The translations under genes were made by a program, and so were the position numbers. This document shows, in pieces, positions 27,601 to 36,300 of a stretch of DNA of 64,000 nucleotides; the stretch's first letter is position 1, and each line of letters opens with the position of its first letter. The notes under the pieces were generated by a model. That model made no database searches. It was given only the letters and a program-made list of their open reading frames with translations, and was not told where the DNA came from. Origin of the DNA: an uncultured Lactobacillus sp. (GTDB lineage: Bacteria; Bacillota; Bacilli; Lactobacillales; Lactobacillaceae). Location of the stretch: the NCBI GenBank assembly GCA_946482465.1, contig CAMLRL010000001.1:62001-126000 (forward strand), in the 5' to 3' direction.

Positions 27601-29587
27601 GAGTCAAAGTCTTATTGCCATCAAGCATTTCGATAGTATTTACAGAAATACCCTTCGCTGATTTCTGCAGTTGTAAAACATGCAAAGGCGGCAATGTGAA
27701 TCTGCTGCCAGAGTTAGTTTGCAGCTGCTGGCGCACATTAGTAATTGTGATCTTGTTATTGCCAATAATGCTGGTTGCAGTGTTTTGATTATTATGAGAA
27801 TCCAAAATAAATGATGTCGGGTTGTTAATTTTTAAAGTTCCACCTTGAACATCAAGTAGTTTAATAGCTTCTGTGCCCGGTTCATCGCCTAATCTGATAT
27901 TAAAGGCACCATTTTCAACATCAGCAGAGCCAGTAACATAAACTAGTGTGCCTGAGTAATCACCCATGTTACTACCCAGAATATTTAATTCGCCATTAGG
28001 ACTAATGTTCAAATTACCGTTATCATAAAATAGATTTCCTGAAGCAGCATCAGTAATATTACCATTCGTATTAATATTGACTTGGCCATTCTGTAAAATG
28101 TTAAATGTTGAACCCGAATCTTTTAAATAAACAGCCCTGGCTTTACCGGCATCTCTTGTGCCCTTATAAGGTCTCACTTTATTTAGGCCAATATTAATAT
28201 TCAAGACGCCACCAACTTGAACAATTCCGCCGCTTTCCATGTAAATGGCGCTAAAAGGTTTCCCCCCCTCACCAGTGCTTCTGTTTTCATCAAAGTCTTG
28301 CACGGGATTAAGTGTTACGGTTGCACCTCTGTTAATTTTAACAGTGTTAGTCTTACTCTTCATTTCGATTATAGTGCCACCGTACGTTGAACCGACAAAT
28401 TCACCATCCAAGAATTCTATGCTGTCATTTTCATTTCCATTAGTAAACTCAAACATTTGTTGATCAGTATGGTTGGGCCATTTTGCAGTATGAACGTCAT
28501 TATTTCCGGTAAAAAAGATATGAGTATTGCTACCAGCATAGATTAATTGCGACCCTTCAAACGAGCAATCCTTAAACATAATGTTGGCATGATAATTATC
28601 ACTTACATATTCGGTATCCCAAACACCGTAATAGTCCCCACTGCGCATATTAAGACTTTGATAAGTAATATCTGCATTTGTACCACGGCTTTGTCTAGGT
28701 GAATAGCCAGTGAAATCAAGTTTATATTTGGCATCTCCGTTTGATCTAATTAAGAGAGTACGCCCAGGAACATTAAATCTATTATTGCCATTATTAGGAT
28801 CTGCGCTAACATCATTCATTAAAATAATTTCAGTGATATTTATATTGTTAAGCGCATCTTGAAAATCTTTCCAGTTATAAACCTGATAAGAAAAACCATC
28901 GCCAGCATCCTTGACTAATGGATTTTTATTTTTAGCAGGCGCAATTTTATCCGTGCTGTTATTTTGCTCATCATTATTGCTAGTATCATCACCCGGCTTA
29001 ATCACATTTGCCTGTGAATCTTCTGGCAATTTGCCATCACTGGCTGTGTTGTCTCCTGAGGTAATATCAGTGTTAGTGTCTTTACCAGTTGAATCAGTTT
29101 TTCCCGGTGTGACTGCATTTGCATCATTTGCCTCAGTATCTGGCTGCTTAACAGCAGTAGATTGATCGGATTCTTTACTATCTTTCTTTGTCTGCTCTTT
29201 TGTGGTTTTTGTCTTGCTGACAGATTTCGAGTCTTCATCACTACTCTTCAAAAATGAAGATAAGCCTGAAAAAGTAGATAATTTTGGCTCTTTTTCGGTC
29301 TTTTTGGTTTGTCTATCATCCTGAGTTGATTGAGAAGCAGCCTTATTATTTTCTTTTGCAGCTTCACTCAAATCAGACTCGGATGACTTAGTTTCAGTTT
29401 TTCTATCGACTTGTTGGGTTGATGGATCAGTATCGGCTTTAACCGTTTGACTACCCAAACCCAGAAAAGTGAATCCTAACAAAACAGAAGCGGCACCGAT
29501 CGTCAATTTGCGAATTGAAAAGCGGTCTTGCTTTTGTTGCATTTCCATTTTTCTTAGTCGTTCTTTAAAGTTATTTTTCCCTAACAT
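15614..29587 (-). CDS. Giant surface adhesin 1: YSIRK signal, beta-helix head, amplified helical stalk, SLAP anchor (4657 aa)
   Basis: This is the largest gene here. It has a basic leader plus YSIRK-type signal (FSIRKLTIGAASVLLGF at 23-39, cleavage likely after KA51), a Ser/Thr/Asp/Lys-rich linker with LSTFSGLSSFLK at 103-114, and a beta-helix head (about 239-640) of Asn/Gly-rich strands like pectate-lyase-like adhesive domains. A second beta region with PANPSGFLDID follows at about 736. From about 884 to 4340 runs an alanine-, aspartate- and lysine-rich helical stalk resembling DUF1542, with 16 copies of a roughly 165-residue unit. Four SLAP segments (about 4393-4657) should bind the wall noncovalently. 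No LPXTG is present. The head implies adhesion, but the ligand is unknown. It has its own promoter and terminator. Confidence 0.93.
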   Translation of the reverse strand: MLGKNNFKERLRKMEMQQKQDRFSIRKLTIGAASVLLGFTFLGLGSQTVKADTDPSTQQVDRKTETKSSESDLSEAAKENNKAASQSTQDDRQTKKTEKEPKLSTFSGLSSFLKSSDEDSKSVSKTKTTKEQTKKDSKESDQSTAVKQPDTEANDANAVTPGKTDSTGKDTNTDITSGDNTASDGKLPEDSQANVIKPGDDTSNNDEQNNSTDKIAPAKNKNPLVKDAGDGFSYQVYNWKDFQDALNNINITEIILMNDVSADPNNGNNRFNVPGRTLLIRSNGDAKYKLDFTGYSPRQSRGTNADITYQSLNMRSGDYYGVWDTEYVSDNYHANIMFKDCSFEGSQLIYAGSNTHIFFTGNNDVHTAKWPNHTDQQMFEFTNGNENDSIEFLDGEFVGSTYGGTIIEMKSKTNTVKINRGATVTLNPVQDFDENRSTGEGGKPFSAIYMESGGIVQVGGVLNINIGLNKVRPYKGTRDAGKARAVYLKDSGSTFNILQNGQVNINTNGNITDAASGNLFYDNGNLNISPNGELNILGSNMGDYSGTLVYVTGSADVENGAFNIRLGDEPGTEAIKLLDVQGGTLKINNPTSFILDSHNNQNTATSIIGNNKITITNVRQQLQTNSGSRFTLPPLHVLQLQKSAKGISVNTIEMLDGNKTLTQEQLDEIKNDPAIKDIINDRKFGSFLTAAEAAVKNPESNRLDDIIKNALENALSSSDSDSYNNVTFVPANPSGFLDIDDDNLQVIKNNDGSRTIKGKVKNYTEAEDGPSIDNAFYKYFPKGTKGYVIIRYISSNAKYNQVIQEDKNLKPYANTNDTYRGNIIDRVPELPKVFTSAINPDGTFAVTIPADITLNMNKGDKVEITPNANFVEYSPEVVAVGSRPIVKSIDILTLSEAQDDAATTIRNAVKDAESKKPTNLKESQSQAFEDELAKALAMADSVTESNKDTTVYGADTIAEVNRRRGAALDLVNKALQIANEESAEQDKLASAKEAAKQALENELNGNGTSGMPGVVNQIADLANSGLTQDNVKIYQDQAQKAYDAAKKAIDDCESFDEITKAQAKGVADIDQALTDAKTQQLIDKAASDLKTAKEDALKELAAEKATVEDNIANLKNISTEAKTAFNKEVEAYYQDAVDKVNNPSPASVEQVDIEKNTGIINIDSVWNKAAALDKEIVFDQKKLDEYAQAAADRINKTDMSEEDKQKAVTDINKARDEAKINVGKQLTAEDADKVADDGEKAIKAVEDNANAANIEAIKTSNIANVNAAADSAIDRVNKAYNSLTEAGQQEKAAADKAAAISAINQAKAAATETINAATTKDAIINAFNAVKDKFDNAATTAEVAFAKIAAVDAVKKEADSVKPNLSAADQQTVDGIVAKANSDFQKATTVDKVNSIKDQAIKDIANVKTTADVVKEAEIKANKDTQTANIDTAATAAKKRITDAYNKLSQANQTSYQESLQKALDDIDQAAKTAKNNIQSAQNVADIITAAEKGTQAIAAIETKTEVTFAQADAKEAIANEAAKVKPNLSAADQQTVDGIVTIANGKIDAATDIPTINNIKNQAIKDIDQVKTTADSNSKEKVEKAKELNRTSIDDAAKAAVARVEAAYKNLTPAEQSANKAAFDQAVTAIKNAQTTAEAKIAAATTETEVAAAASEGTTNINKLADAAELNFVKITANDAVQAEAGKVKPNLKETADQNKVDEIVDQAKADIGAAETVDNVNRIKENAIKAIDNVKSNAEQTIQKAQELSKASVDAQADAAKKRVKDAYDKLTADEQKTTAVQTAYNAANNAIDKAKTVAETAIAAAQTNSEITTAVDNANKAFTQAASDAELAFAKVAAIDAVQSEADKVKQGLKQTVDLNKVDSIVTQAQTDLNNADSVTKVDFIKDQAIKDIDNVKATADAAVDNSQTVNKANIDKAAAEAIQRVQNAYNELSAAEQEQAKSEYNKAVSDINEAKNSADAAIQAAKTVDDATNAATAGISAVNDIANKAELSFAKLGAKAEVKAAADEVTKGLDNENQQKVQEIVTTANTNIDKATTITDVVKFRDQAINDIKGVKAVADAVQEAQLNENKKNNTANVNEAADAARKRVNDAYSKLNESQKNANHQTYQNALDAIDNAANSANNQITLAQSSDQISEIVKTAKTQFDNAATKAEVAFAKVTAVADILNEANKVKQDLKADADKNRVDNIVNTATTSINSTNTDTVAKVTSIRDQAIKDIDAVRAEANGGEQASLEETKNNRTGDVNKAAANAKARVDTAYGQLTPAEQDATKQTYTDALAAIENTRLKANNDIASAENKDAVSDIAAAAEQELDQEATKAEVAFAKTAAKDAIQAEEQSAIADLKGQDDKTSVQNIANNAIKEIDQNSTDTVAKVNSIKDSAISAIKAVKNTANAVDQAIVEEARKDSSANINEAAETAKKRVEAAYSKLTGTEQAVAKQAHDDALSAIASAQKAANDAISSLNSKAEITQAANEGINKIDAAANEAEVAFAKVAAKDAVHEKAKSVIDQLNKSDDKKKVQEISDQADKDIDATGADTVDKVNSIRDKAINDISNVKATADDNEQKELEQTKENNKTSVDDLVKAAKKRVQDAYDKLGKDEKVLAASDYNKAMADITQAQATANDAISAAANADAIVKAVSTASTAFDAAATTAEVAFARVTAKTAIQAEADKVKKGLKQEVDQTKVDNIVLRAENDLAAAVSVDNVNTIAAQAIKDIDAVKDTAEENEQKDLAKVKDDSKQSIDQAATAAKQRIKDAYNTLSADEQAATKTDYDKAIQTITDAQTAAKAAIEKATDKDAVSKAVGNADQAFTQAETEAKLAFAKVAAKDTVDKVASTVKGNLSKDADKKQVDVISTQADTAIDKATDITTVNQLRDKAISDINAVKATAEAVDKATLEQAKDNGKTNVNGAAADAKKRVENAYNNLNSDQKNDNYQAYQNALTAIDNAADAANIKIGQAQTADEIKGAVDDAKTKFNDIATKAEVAFAKVIAKAAVQKEATKVKNDLKSQADKNKVDGIVNQANIQFNDSDTDTVQEVNSIRDKAIDDIDAVKDAANGNEQASLEETKNNQKGNINSAADAAKARVEKAYNDLEKVQQQKTKQVHDNAITAIENALQKAIADIQNAETKDAVVAIAATAEQKFDQEATKAEVDFAKVAAKDVVHKEAANAQSQLKNTADKQKVQNISDQADTDFDDVATDTVDKVNSIKENAISAINAVKNTASAVDEALLEQARKDSTQNITNAAEAARKQVEDAYEKLSSSQKAATKLDHDNALTAIENAQTAAIDAVNAATSKDAITSAVNDGVNKINAAATTAEVAFAKTAAKDAVQAEAANVIKKLKDKKDQETVQKIADDAVTNIDNASIDTVQKVHDIRDKAINDIDKVKNTIETAEQAKLEEAKDNSHASVDEAAAAATKRVEDAYNKLSSQQQTMTEADHDAAITAIKNAQKAANEAIAQAKDKSAVAGAVSTANTAFDQAATQAEVAFARVVAKEDIRNEADKIENGLSLESDRTKVEGIVNEANTQLNTADTVQKVNDIRDQAISDIDTVKTTADQTAATKLDNDKKDAITALTNKQTEVKNGIDSLKNVSAENKTALKDKVDRFYQDAVNKIKDVGTTTSDQVNSAKQEGIDNMGKVLEDAKALDTAIANDQKKLDDHASAAIDKINKSDLSDADKEKAIESINKARDDAKDTVGSQPTVEKADAAEKAGESAIDTAEKTATDTDLGNTKLTEKTKVEAAADNAKKQLDDDYNKLTLDQQKEVKDKYDKAKADIDQAKADAEKAIDSATSKQDVNNASDKAKTDIDKAKNDAELAFSQAAAKDAVKAVAEDIKSGLNKQEDKNKVDDLVTQANKDIDAATTIDSVNSIRDKAITAIKGIKNSADQSDKDDLAAIKSINKTNVDQAATKAKNRVDEAYNKFNDTQKATTKADYDNALAAIEDAKKAAETKIDSATNADAVAAAVDNASRQFDSAAATAELAFSKVAAKDEVNKAASTAKPSLSKDNQDRVDEIAKQASVDIDSAETVANVARIKQTAIDKINALKGNDEKDLAQAISNSKAELSKKHDDAVARLKDKFGNDADTTEVDKAFNSNKDITGASVDEVKEHELAAERELAKGEVQDTGTNAKKKVDELKHKDGTDYTQAEKDAIKNQIDQDVHHAIDKNGTIDQASDSAGVDKARKDAIDKIIGETIPDSQEVINIINQDKEVLSQRLAKIREAATAYLKQKFGPDTDDSAIQQSYEAALAKLKANPTDLTTELEGEKMIAKGALADAQKAANKRVDSDNNYDSSAKTQIKQTIQKDYNDLLNSIEASSAVSEIITAKRNLGIDQLYRDATEANVHVTNIVENGGGAQTPGILPNQPNKTDDKDKDTDKKNEDSERVVLMHNAYLYDGNGKRANGITLGAGSILDTYGIETINGDQYYVLIDKGDNDKKYYVAVGNIKSTAQKLKHNAYIYNQYGKRVKKSGKLKTGKAIATYGSSVKIRGKKYFTIAKNRYIKAANIASQDVLLKSATAKQGVAVASGDQSHILINKKVMHNAYLYDQKGIRANGLIINAGSTVDVVTQKVVNKKIYYVLEDGLYIAAGNIDSKKLKLKRNAYIYNQYGSRVGKKVLKKHKSVKTYGNPVKIKGKKYYTVAKNKFVKKANIKG
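18950..25720 (-). repeat. Tandem array of about 14 contiguous 165-codon stalk units in giant gene 1
   Basis: The marker AFAK-like block (variants of AFAKVAAKDAV) falls near 19107, 19607, 20109, 20609, 21103, 21597, 22100, 22600, 23101, 23595, 24072, 24570, 25062 and 25550, a period of about 495 bp. Two further copies lie near 17617 and 18112, after an intervening different module. Each unit ends in a helix pair carrying KKRV..AY..L and a Q-A-IKDI block. Copies are diverged at DNA level, but neighbours share near-identical patches. Array limits are approximate. Confidence 0.88.
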
Positions 29588-29622
29588 AAGTTGTCCTTCC
29601 TTGAATTAAAAATACACTTTGA

Positions 29623-29651
29623 ATTTTATAACTAGCGTTATTCATTGTCAA
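29623..29651 (-). promoter_or_regulatory. Promoter of giant gene 1
   Basis: On the minus strand, TTGACA (29646-29651) and TAAAAT (29623-29628) have a 17 bp spacer. A GGAAGGA ribosome site follows close to the ATG. The box is preceded by ACTATA, as in giant gene 3. Confidence 0.8.
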
Positions 29652-29681
29652 TATAGTATTTAGCAATAGATGTTAAGCTAT

Positions 29682-29696
29682 AAATAACCGTTATTT
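29682..29696. repeat. AAATAAC inverted repeat upstream of giant gene 1
   Basis: AAATAAC, one C, then GTTATTT forms a perfect palindrome arm pair 30 bp upstream of the -35 box. It is a candidate operator. The same 7-mer lies 26-30 bp upstream of the -35 box of giant genes 3 and 4. Confidence 0.5.
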
Positions 29697-29974
29697 TTAA
29701 AAATTGTTAATTCTGATTAAAAATAACTTTATTATTTTTATTAGTTACTATTTTACTGCTATTTAAGCCAATTAAATAAAAATAACTAAAAGTGATTAAA
29801 GGAAAAACTATTTTGCAAATTAGTTTAAAAATGTTTTTTATTACATTTGTGATACAAATTTATCTAGTATGTTTTCGTATATTAAATAACACATACAAAT
29901 TATTTTTAGTTATAACTTATTTATTTATTATTTTTAACTATGTTATTTAAATTAGTAGTAAATTTTTGCCCACA

Positions 29975-30194
29975 AAAATACTCCCAAATCTAGCCAAAAT
30001 TTGGGAGTAATATCATTTAAATAAACTGAAATAACTTCTTTTGTTATGATCATTTTGCCGGCATTAAAACTATGGCAAATAAACAGCCACATACTTAATA
30101 GCTAAGACTTTCTTTTAAAATTTCAGTGGCTATTCATTTACTTTTCCTGCTATTAAACTAAAATTACTCGTCTGGAATTACGGCCAGAAAGCAA
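29975..30194 (-). ncRNA. Candidate structured small RNA between giant genes 1 and 2
   Basis: A strong minus-strand terminator (TACTCCCAAAT pairing with ATTTGGGAGTA at 29979-30009, then a T-run) has no gene upstream of it. Before it come three further hairpins: AGCCAC with GTGGCT (30085-30090, 30126-30131), TTTGCC with GGCAAA (30054-30059, 30074-30079) and ATAAC with GTTAT (30031-30047). A weak promoter (TTGCTT, 17 bp, TATTAC at 30201-30229) would start it near 30194. It could instead be the remnant of a duplicated 3' untranslated region. Confidence 0.4.
29979..30009 (-). terminator. Orphan terminator in the gene 1 - gene 2 spacer
   Basis: An 11 bp stem with TTTTT on the minus strand resembles the terminator of giant gene 2 about 325 bp away. 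No coding gene ends here. Confidence 0.7.
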
Positions 30195-30300
30195 AGCGCT
30201 GTAATATCCAATTATTTAGGTTAAAGCAACTAGCAGCTTAAAGCAGCGAACCTATTTTTAGCAGTAATTAAGAATAGTGTTTTAATAAAAAGTCCAGACG

Positions 30301-30335
30301 CAAAAATACCCCAAATTTACCTTAAATTTGGAGTA
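30301..30335 (-). terminator. Terminator of giant gene 2
   Basis: On the minus strand ATACTCCAAATTTA pairs with TAAATTTGGGGTAT with one wobble, then TTTTTG. It lies about 45 bp after the stop codon and differs in sequence from the terminators of the other three giant genes. Confidence 0.85.
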
Positions 30336-30377
30336 TTTTGGGGTTTTAGCAACTAGTCAATCTTAAAGATTAATTGC

Positions 30378-33300
30378 CTAAAAGTTTGCCTTCTTCACAT
30401 ATTTACCATTAGCTACAACATAAAATTTCTTATGACCGATTTTAACTGGATTACCATAAGTTTTTACAACTTTATGTTTCTTCAAAACTTTTTTACCTAA
30501 ACGATGACCATACTTGCTATAGATATAAGCATTATGTTTCAGTTTTAATTTCTTAGCGTCAACATTGCCACTATCTATCAGTAGACCATCTGCTAAGGCA
30601 TAATATGTTTTGCTATTAACCGTCTTTTTGCCAGTAGTTTCTATTTCTGAACCAGAATTAATGATTAACTTGTTGGCACGTTTGCCGTTTTCATCATAGA
30701 GATAAGCATTGTGCATTAACTTTTTAACTACAGTGGTAGTTGCTGGAGTAGTAGTATTGCTACTTGTTGCTGTCACTTCTTCCTTAGCAGTTTGGGCTGC
30801 CGTGACTGGTGCAACGTTAGCAGCTTTGATATAGCGGTTTTTACCAATAGTAAAATATTTCTTACCGCGAATTTTGACTGCTGCGCCGTAAGTGTTAACT
30901 GTTTTACCTTTCTTGAACACTCCAGACTTCTTAACTCTCTTACCCACTTGATTATATACATAAGAATTATGCTTAACTTTTTGGGTAGTAGCTTGACCAT
31001 TAGTTGCAGCAACATAATATTTCTTATTGTTGGCACCTTGATCAACTAGAACGTAGTATTCTTTACCATTAATTGTCTTGGTACCATAAGTGATAACTGT
31101 AGAGCCAGCTCCTAAAGTAACCTTGTTTGCGCGTTTACCATCTTCGTCATAAAGATAAGCATTGTGCATTAAAGTCACATTAGTGCTTTCACCTAAGTCA
31201 TTTGGCGCACCATTTGTTCCATTTTCTTTATCAGTAGTTGGCTGCTTAGGTGGATTTACAGGATTGGAAGTCGTATTACCATTACTGTTAGAAGTAGAAT
31301 TGCCTCCATCGTTGTTAGAGTTATTATTGCCATTGTTGTTATTGTTGGCACTATCTTTAATAATTTTATCAATGACAGTTGAATCCGATGAAGCCTTATT
31401 AATCGTCTCAATACCATCGTCACGCTTGCCGTCAATATCAGTTAGAGTATTATTTTGATTAATTTTTTCCTGAGCATCAGCTAAAATGCGGTCGATTTCA
31501 GTCTTAATCACAGCTTTTTCATCATTAGTATAATTATCACCATTCTCATGCTTTACTTTGTTATTATCAATTTTCTTTTTAGCATTAGTAGCAGCATCAG
31601 AAACAGCCGCTTTGGCAATTTCCCGTATTCCAGTTAGTCTATTATTCGAAACTTCATCGTAAGAATTACCAGATATATATTTATATTTGTCATGCTCACT
31701 GTTAGTTGAATAAATCCATGCAGAATCACCAAAGTATTTTTGGTTCTGAGCAACTGCACCTTTGTATTCAGCCTCAATATCCCTATTGGCAGAACTCTTA
31801 ACTGTGTACAATGCTTGCTGCATTAACTGATCAATTGCTTGTCTTGTCATGTCAATATCATGGTTCATCTGATTGGCAATATTTTCATAAGATGCATCAG
31901 CTTGAGCATCCTGAGTAAGCACAGTGTTGATACTTCCGTGTATGCCATCAAGTCTATTTTTGAAATGATCTCTATCCTCAGGAAGTAGACTATCTATATC
32001 ATTAAGCGTGTCCTTTGCTTTATTAAACATATCATTAACTTGTTCTTTGGCCATTAGCTCATTATAAGCATTGATTCCTTTGCTATACGATTGGGTTGTA
32101 GAGCCAATATTTGTTGAATGTTTAATTGCATCAATTGCATCCTGGATAGCTTGAATATTCCTTTGATAATCAGGATTGGCTTTTTGTTCTTCAGTTAAGC
32201 CATTGTATCCAGCTTCCAGGCCTGTTATTTCATTTCCAGCACCCTTTAAGGCATTAGCTTGGTTATAATCAAACCATTCAGAAGTATTTTGATAAGTATC
32301 AGTTAGCTTAGTACCAATTTGATTTTCGTCAGTCGGAATTTTGTTAATATCAGTTTGCTGCTCTATGCTTGCTTTTTCATTTGCATATAGGTCATCAACT
32401 ATCTTGTTTAATGCTTTCTTTTGATCGGCAGTTAGTTGAGATAACCCAATAATGTTGTGAGTTGTTGCATATTTTCTTTGTAAAATATCCTCTGCCCTTG
32501 CTTTGGCAGCAGCAAGATCAGTATCTTTTTCAACATCAGTAAATCCAGGAACGTGACTGCCAGAATCGCTATCAGAATATCCTTGAGTTGCATTGTTGAC
32601 AATCTGATCAACGTCCTTTTTGATGTCATCAGTAGAACGATCATTTCCATTCTTATCTGTTGTTGGAACTGCGTTAATCTTTGCCTTGCTTTGATCGTAA
32701 ATATCTTGAATCTTCTGCTTTTGCTTTTGTAAATCGGAGTTTACTAAACCAGAATCTTCAAGCTTTTTATCAGCTTCTGCTTTTTGCTCAAGAAGATTAT
32801 TAATAGCATTTTGCTTAATTTGATATATTTTTTCTTTATCTTGGGCAGTTTGGTAAAGCTGGTTAATTCCAGTTTCACCTAAATTGATTGGGTGTTCTTC
32901 GCTATCGAGCCCCTTTTCAATGTTTTGCAATTTTTGTTTAGCATTTTCGAGATCTGTTATTGTCGGACTGCTTGGTAAAGCAAGTTTACTAATTTCATCC
33001 TTGGTCTTTTGAACTAACTGATTAAGTTGATCCTGTAAATCCGCCTTTTGCTGATCAGTTAAATCGCTAGCAACTTGGCTAATACTGCCCTTATCTTTGA
33101 CATACTTATCAATAGCCGCAATTTGCTTATTCTTTTCACTTAGTAAATTGGCTGGAATACCTGCTTCATCTATAGCAGCTTCTCCAGCTTTTTCAACTTG
33201 ACCTAAGTCTGCATTATCATCGGCACCATATAAGTCGCTAACAGCTTTTTGCATTGCGTCATTTATTGCAGCTTCATTTTGGCTTATTTCTGTTGGATCA

Positions 33301-36300
33301 AGTCCTGAACTTGGCAATTTTGCCTTAGCAGCTTCAGCATAATCTTTCAGAGTATTAATTTGTTTGTTCTTTTCTTCGAATCTCTGGGTTAAACCAGTAA
33401 TTGCATCACTACCAGCTTGTGCTGCTTGATTCATTGCACTATTTGCATCAGTCGCATTGTTTTGAACAGCTTGAATATTTTGAGCAGCTTTATCACGTTC
33501 TGACTTAATGCGATCTCTCATCTGATCTGCCAAACTAGGATTATCTTTAGCAATCTTATCTGCAGCTTCGTTTGCCTTGTTAACTGCATCTTGCAACTTA
33601 GTTAAGGCATTATTAACAGATTCTGCCTTGACAATTTCATTATTAACTTTATTCAAATCAGCATTATTCTGACCTTTAACATCAGCTAATTGATCCTGAG
33701 TGGTAGCAGAATTAATTCTGGTTTCACCAGACTGGCGAATTTGATCAATTTTATTCTTCAAATCATTATATTGGTCTTGACCTAATTTCTTATCAGCTAA
33801 GTCTTGATCAATTTGCTGTTGTAATTTATTAGTTGAATTATCAAAATCATTTTTAGCAGAAGTCTTAGCATTAGTGATTTTTTCATCATTTGCTGTATCA
33901 ACAATTGCTTCAATTGCTTTATTACCCTCATCTTGAGCCTTTTGCACATCATCTTCATTTTGAGCTTTATCAATATTCTCTTTGGCCTTATCCCGCTCGC
34001 TCTCAATTGTAGATTTATCTTTAGCATCACCATCAATTGAAGTTTGGGCTTTATCATCTAAAGCAGATTTTGCCTTATTTTTAGCTGCCTGCAGTTTAGC
34101 ATCAGCCAAAGCCTGGTAAATATTGCTTAGACCGGTATTCTTTTCTGTATCAATATTTTCAGATAGAGCGCCACTAACGTTTGCAACCGCATGATCATAA
34201 GCATCTTGTGCTTGCTGTTTAAACTTAGCCAGCTGATCAGAGGTTAAATCACTTAAACCATTTATTTCTGGTAGAACACCGGTATCACTTGAGCCTTTTC
34301 CAAGAGCTTTATCAAGTTCTTTAATTGCTTGATCTCTTTGGTTACGGATATCATCTGCATCACTCTTACTTGCATTAGTAACTACGTTACTAATTCCCTG
34401 TAAGGTATTATTTTTGATTTTCTCAACTGTAGCGCTATCATTAGCCGCGCCAATATCTTTAATGCCTAAATCAGCCACTGCAAAAACTGCATTTTGGTCT
34501 CGTGAATCATTTAGTTTAGCTCGAGCCGCGTATGCTGTATTTTTAATCAAATCGGTGGCAACAACTTTATCACTAGCTAACTTGGCAGCAGATTCAATGT
34601 TATTAATTTTATTTAATGCATCTTGATAAATACCGGTTAGTTGCTCTTTATTTGTGGCAGCGTCAATTTTACTGTTTGCATCTGTTGGGATTGTACCAAG
34701 TTGATTAATTGCATCATTAAATTTATCTTTTACTTCATTTCTTTGGTCTGTCGATAATTTGCTAAAAATGTCACTTAAGCGATTATTGGCACTGCTGGCA
34801 GCATTGGCAATACTATTCTTAATGTCAGTTTTAGATGTATTAAAACCATTACCTGCAGCTTCTGCAGCGTCAATATCTGATTCGCCCTTTTTCTCAGCTG
34901 TATTAGCATCGGAAATGGCAGCTGTAGAATCAACTGCTGATTTTGCATTATCACGTGCGGATGTAATGTTACTAATCGTTGTGTTCTTGGCATCATTGGT
35001 AATATCCGACGAATTATTAATTCGGTCAATCGCCTTTTGAGCATAATCATCAAGCTTTTGCTTATTGAGAATCTTGTTAACATTTACATCACTAATCACA
35101 TTATCAATTAATGACTTACCGCTTTGAACGATTTCATTAAGTTGCCCGTTAGTAGTGGTGGTTTTATTATTAATTCCATTAACACCGATATTATATATAG
35201 CATCCACTTTTGCACGTAAATCTGCTTTGTTGGCACTGGTAATCTGATCCATATTGCCAATTTGTTCTTTTACTTTATTACGCTCATCCATTAAAGCTGC
35301 TAAAGCCTGATCTTTTGCAGACTGCAAGTTTGCTGCAGTTTGAATGTTTGCTAAATCATTTTTACCTTTAGTTAATGCTGCATCTATATCATCTTTATTT
35401 GCACCTTGAATGGCAGTTTGAGCCTGATTGAAGGCATTGGTAATCTGATTATAGTAGTCATTCTTTTCGGTTACGCCCAAATTAGGATCATTAGTAATCT
35501 GACTATTTACAGAATCGCGCACATCTCTTAATTTTTCGATTGCAGCTTGACGCTGTTTCGTTAAAGCCTGAGCCTCGAGATCAGGCGAAAGAGAATTAAT
35601 AACAGAATTAATAGCATCAATTCCCTTCTGCGCATCAGTGTTAATATCGGTTACTGTATGGTCATTATTAATAGCTTGGATTGCTTGATCATAACCGTCA
35701 TCGATTTGATCTCGTTTAGCTTGTACTGTTGCCGGATCAAGCTGTTCATTCTTTTGCGCATTTGCAAGAACATCTTTAGCATTAGCCTTGGCCTGTTGCA
35801 ATTTACTTATTGCCTGAGCCTTAGTGGCTGTGATTTGAGCAGCACCTAAATCTTTAAGAATATTGTTTTGACCTTCTTGCTTTGCCGAAGTGATATCAGA
35901 AACATTTTGAGACGAAGCAATTTTAGCCTTTGCAGCCTGGGCATCTTGATCAATTTGGTCTTCATAATACTTCTTATTTGAAGGACTGAGTTGACTATCA
36001 TCAATGCTTTCAATTTTAGCTTTTGCATCATTAACAGCTGTATCAATGTCTTGAGCTGCATTGGTTCTAGCTTCTTCTACCTCCTTATTGGCAGTACCCT
36101 GTGCATCGCTTACAATATTATCTATACTGTTTTTAGCGTTAGTTACAGTTTCAGCGATTTTAGAACTATCGACCTTGTTTAAAGTATCTATACTGTCAGT
36201 AACTACCTTGCTTATTTGATCATGATATGCTTTCTTTTGTTCAGCAGTCAGATTGCTTGTCTGGTCAATTTGTTGATCAGCATTAGTTTGCTCTTGTCTA

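Larger units (their letters stand above)
29652..30377. other. AT-rich intergenic region between giant genes 1 and 2
   Basis: There is no convincing coding frame. The part next to the gene 1 promoter (29682-29948) holds six AAATAAC motifs on either strand, including a perfect 7-1-7 inverted repeat at 29682-29696. The part from 29975 to about 30194 looks like a structured minus-strand RNA with its own terminator. The terminator of giant gene 2 is at 30301-30335. An 8 bp inverted pair, CGTCTGGA at 30169 and TCCAGACG at 30293, lies further in. Confidence 0.6.
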
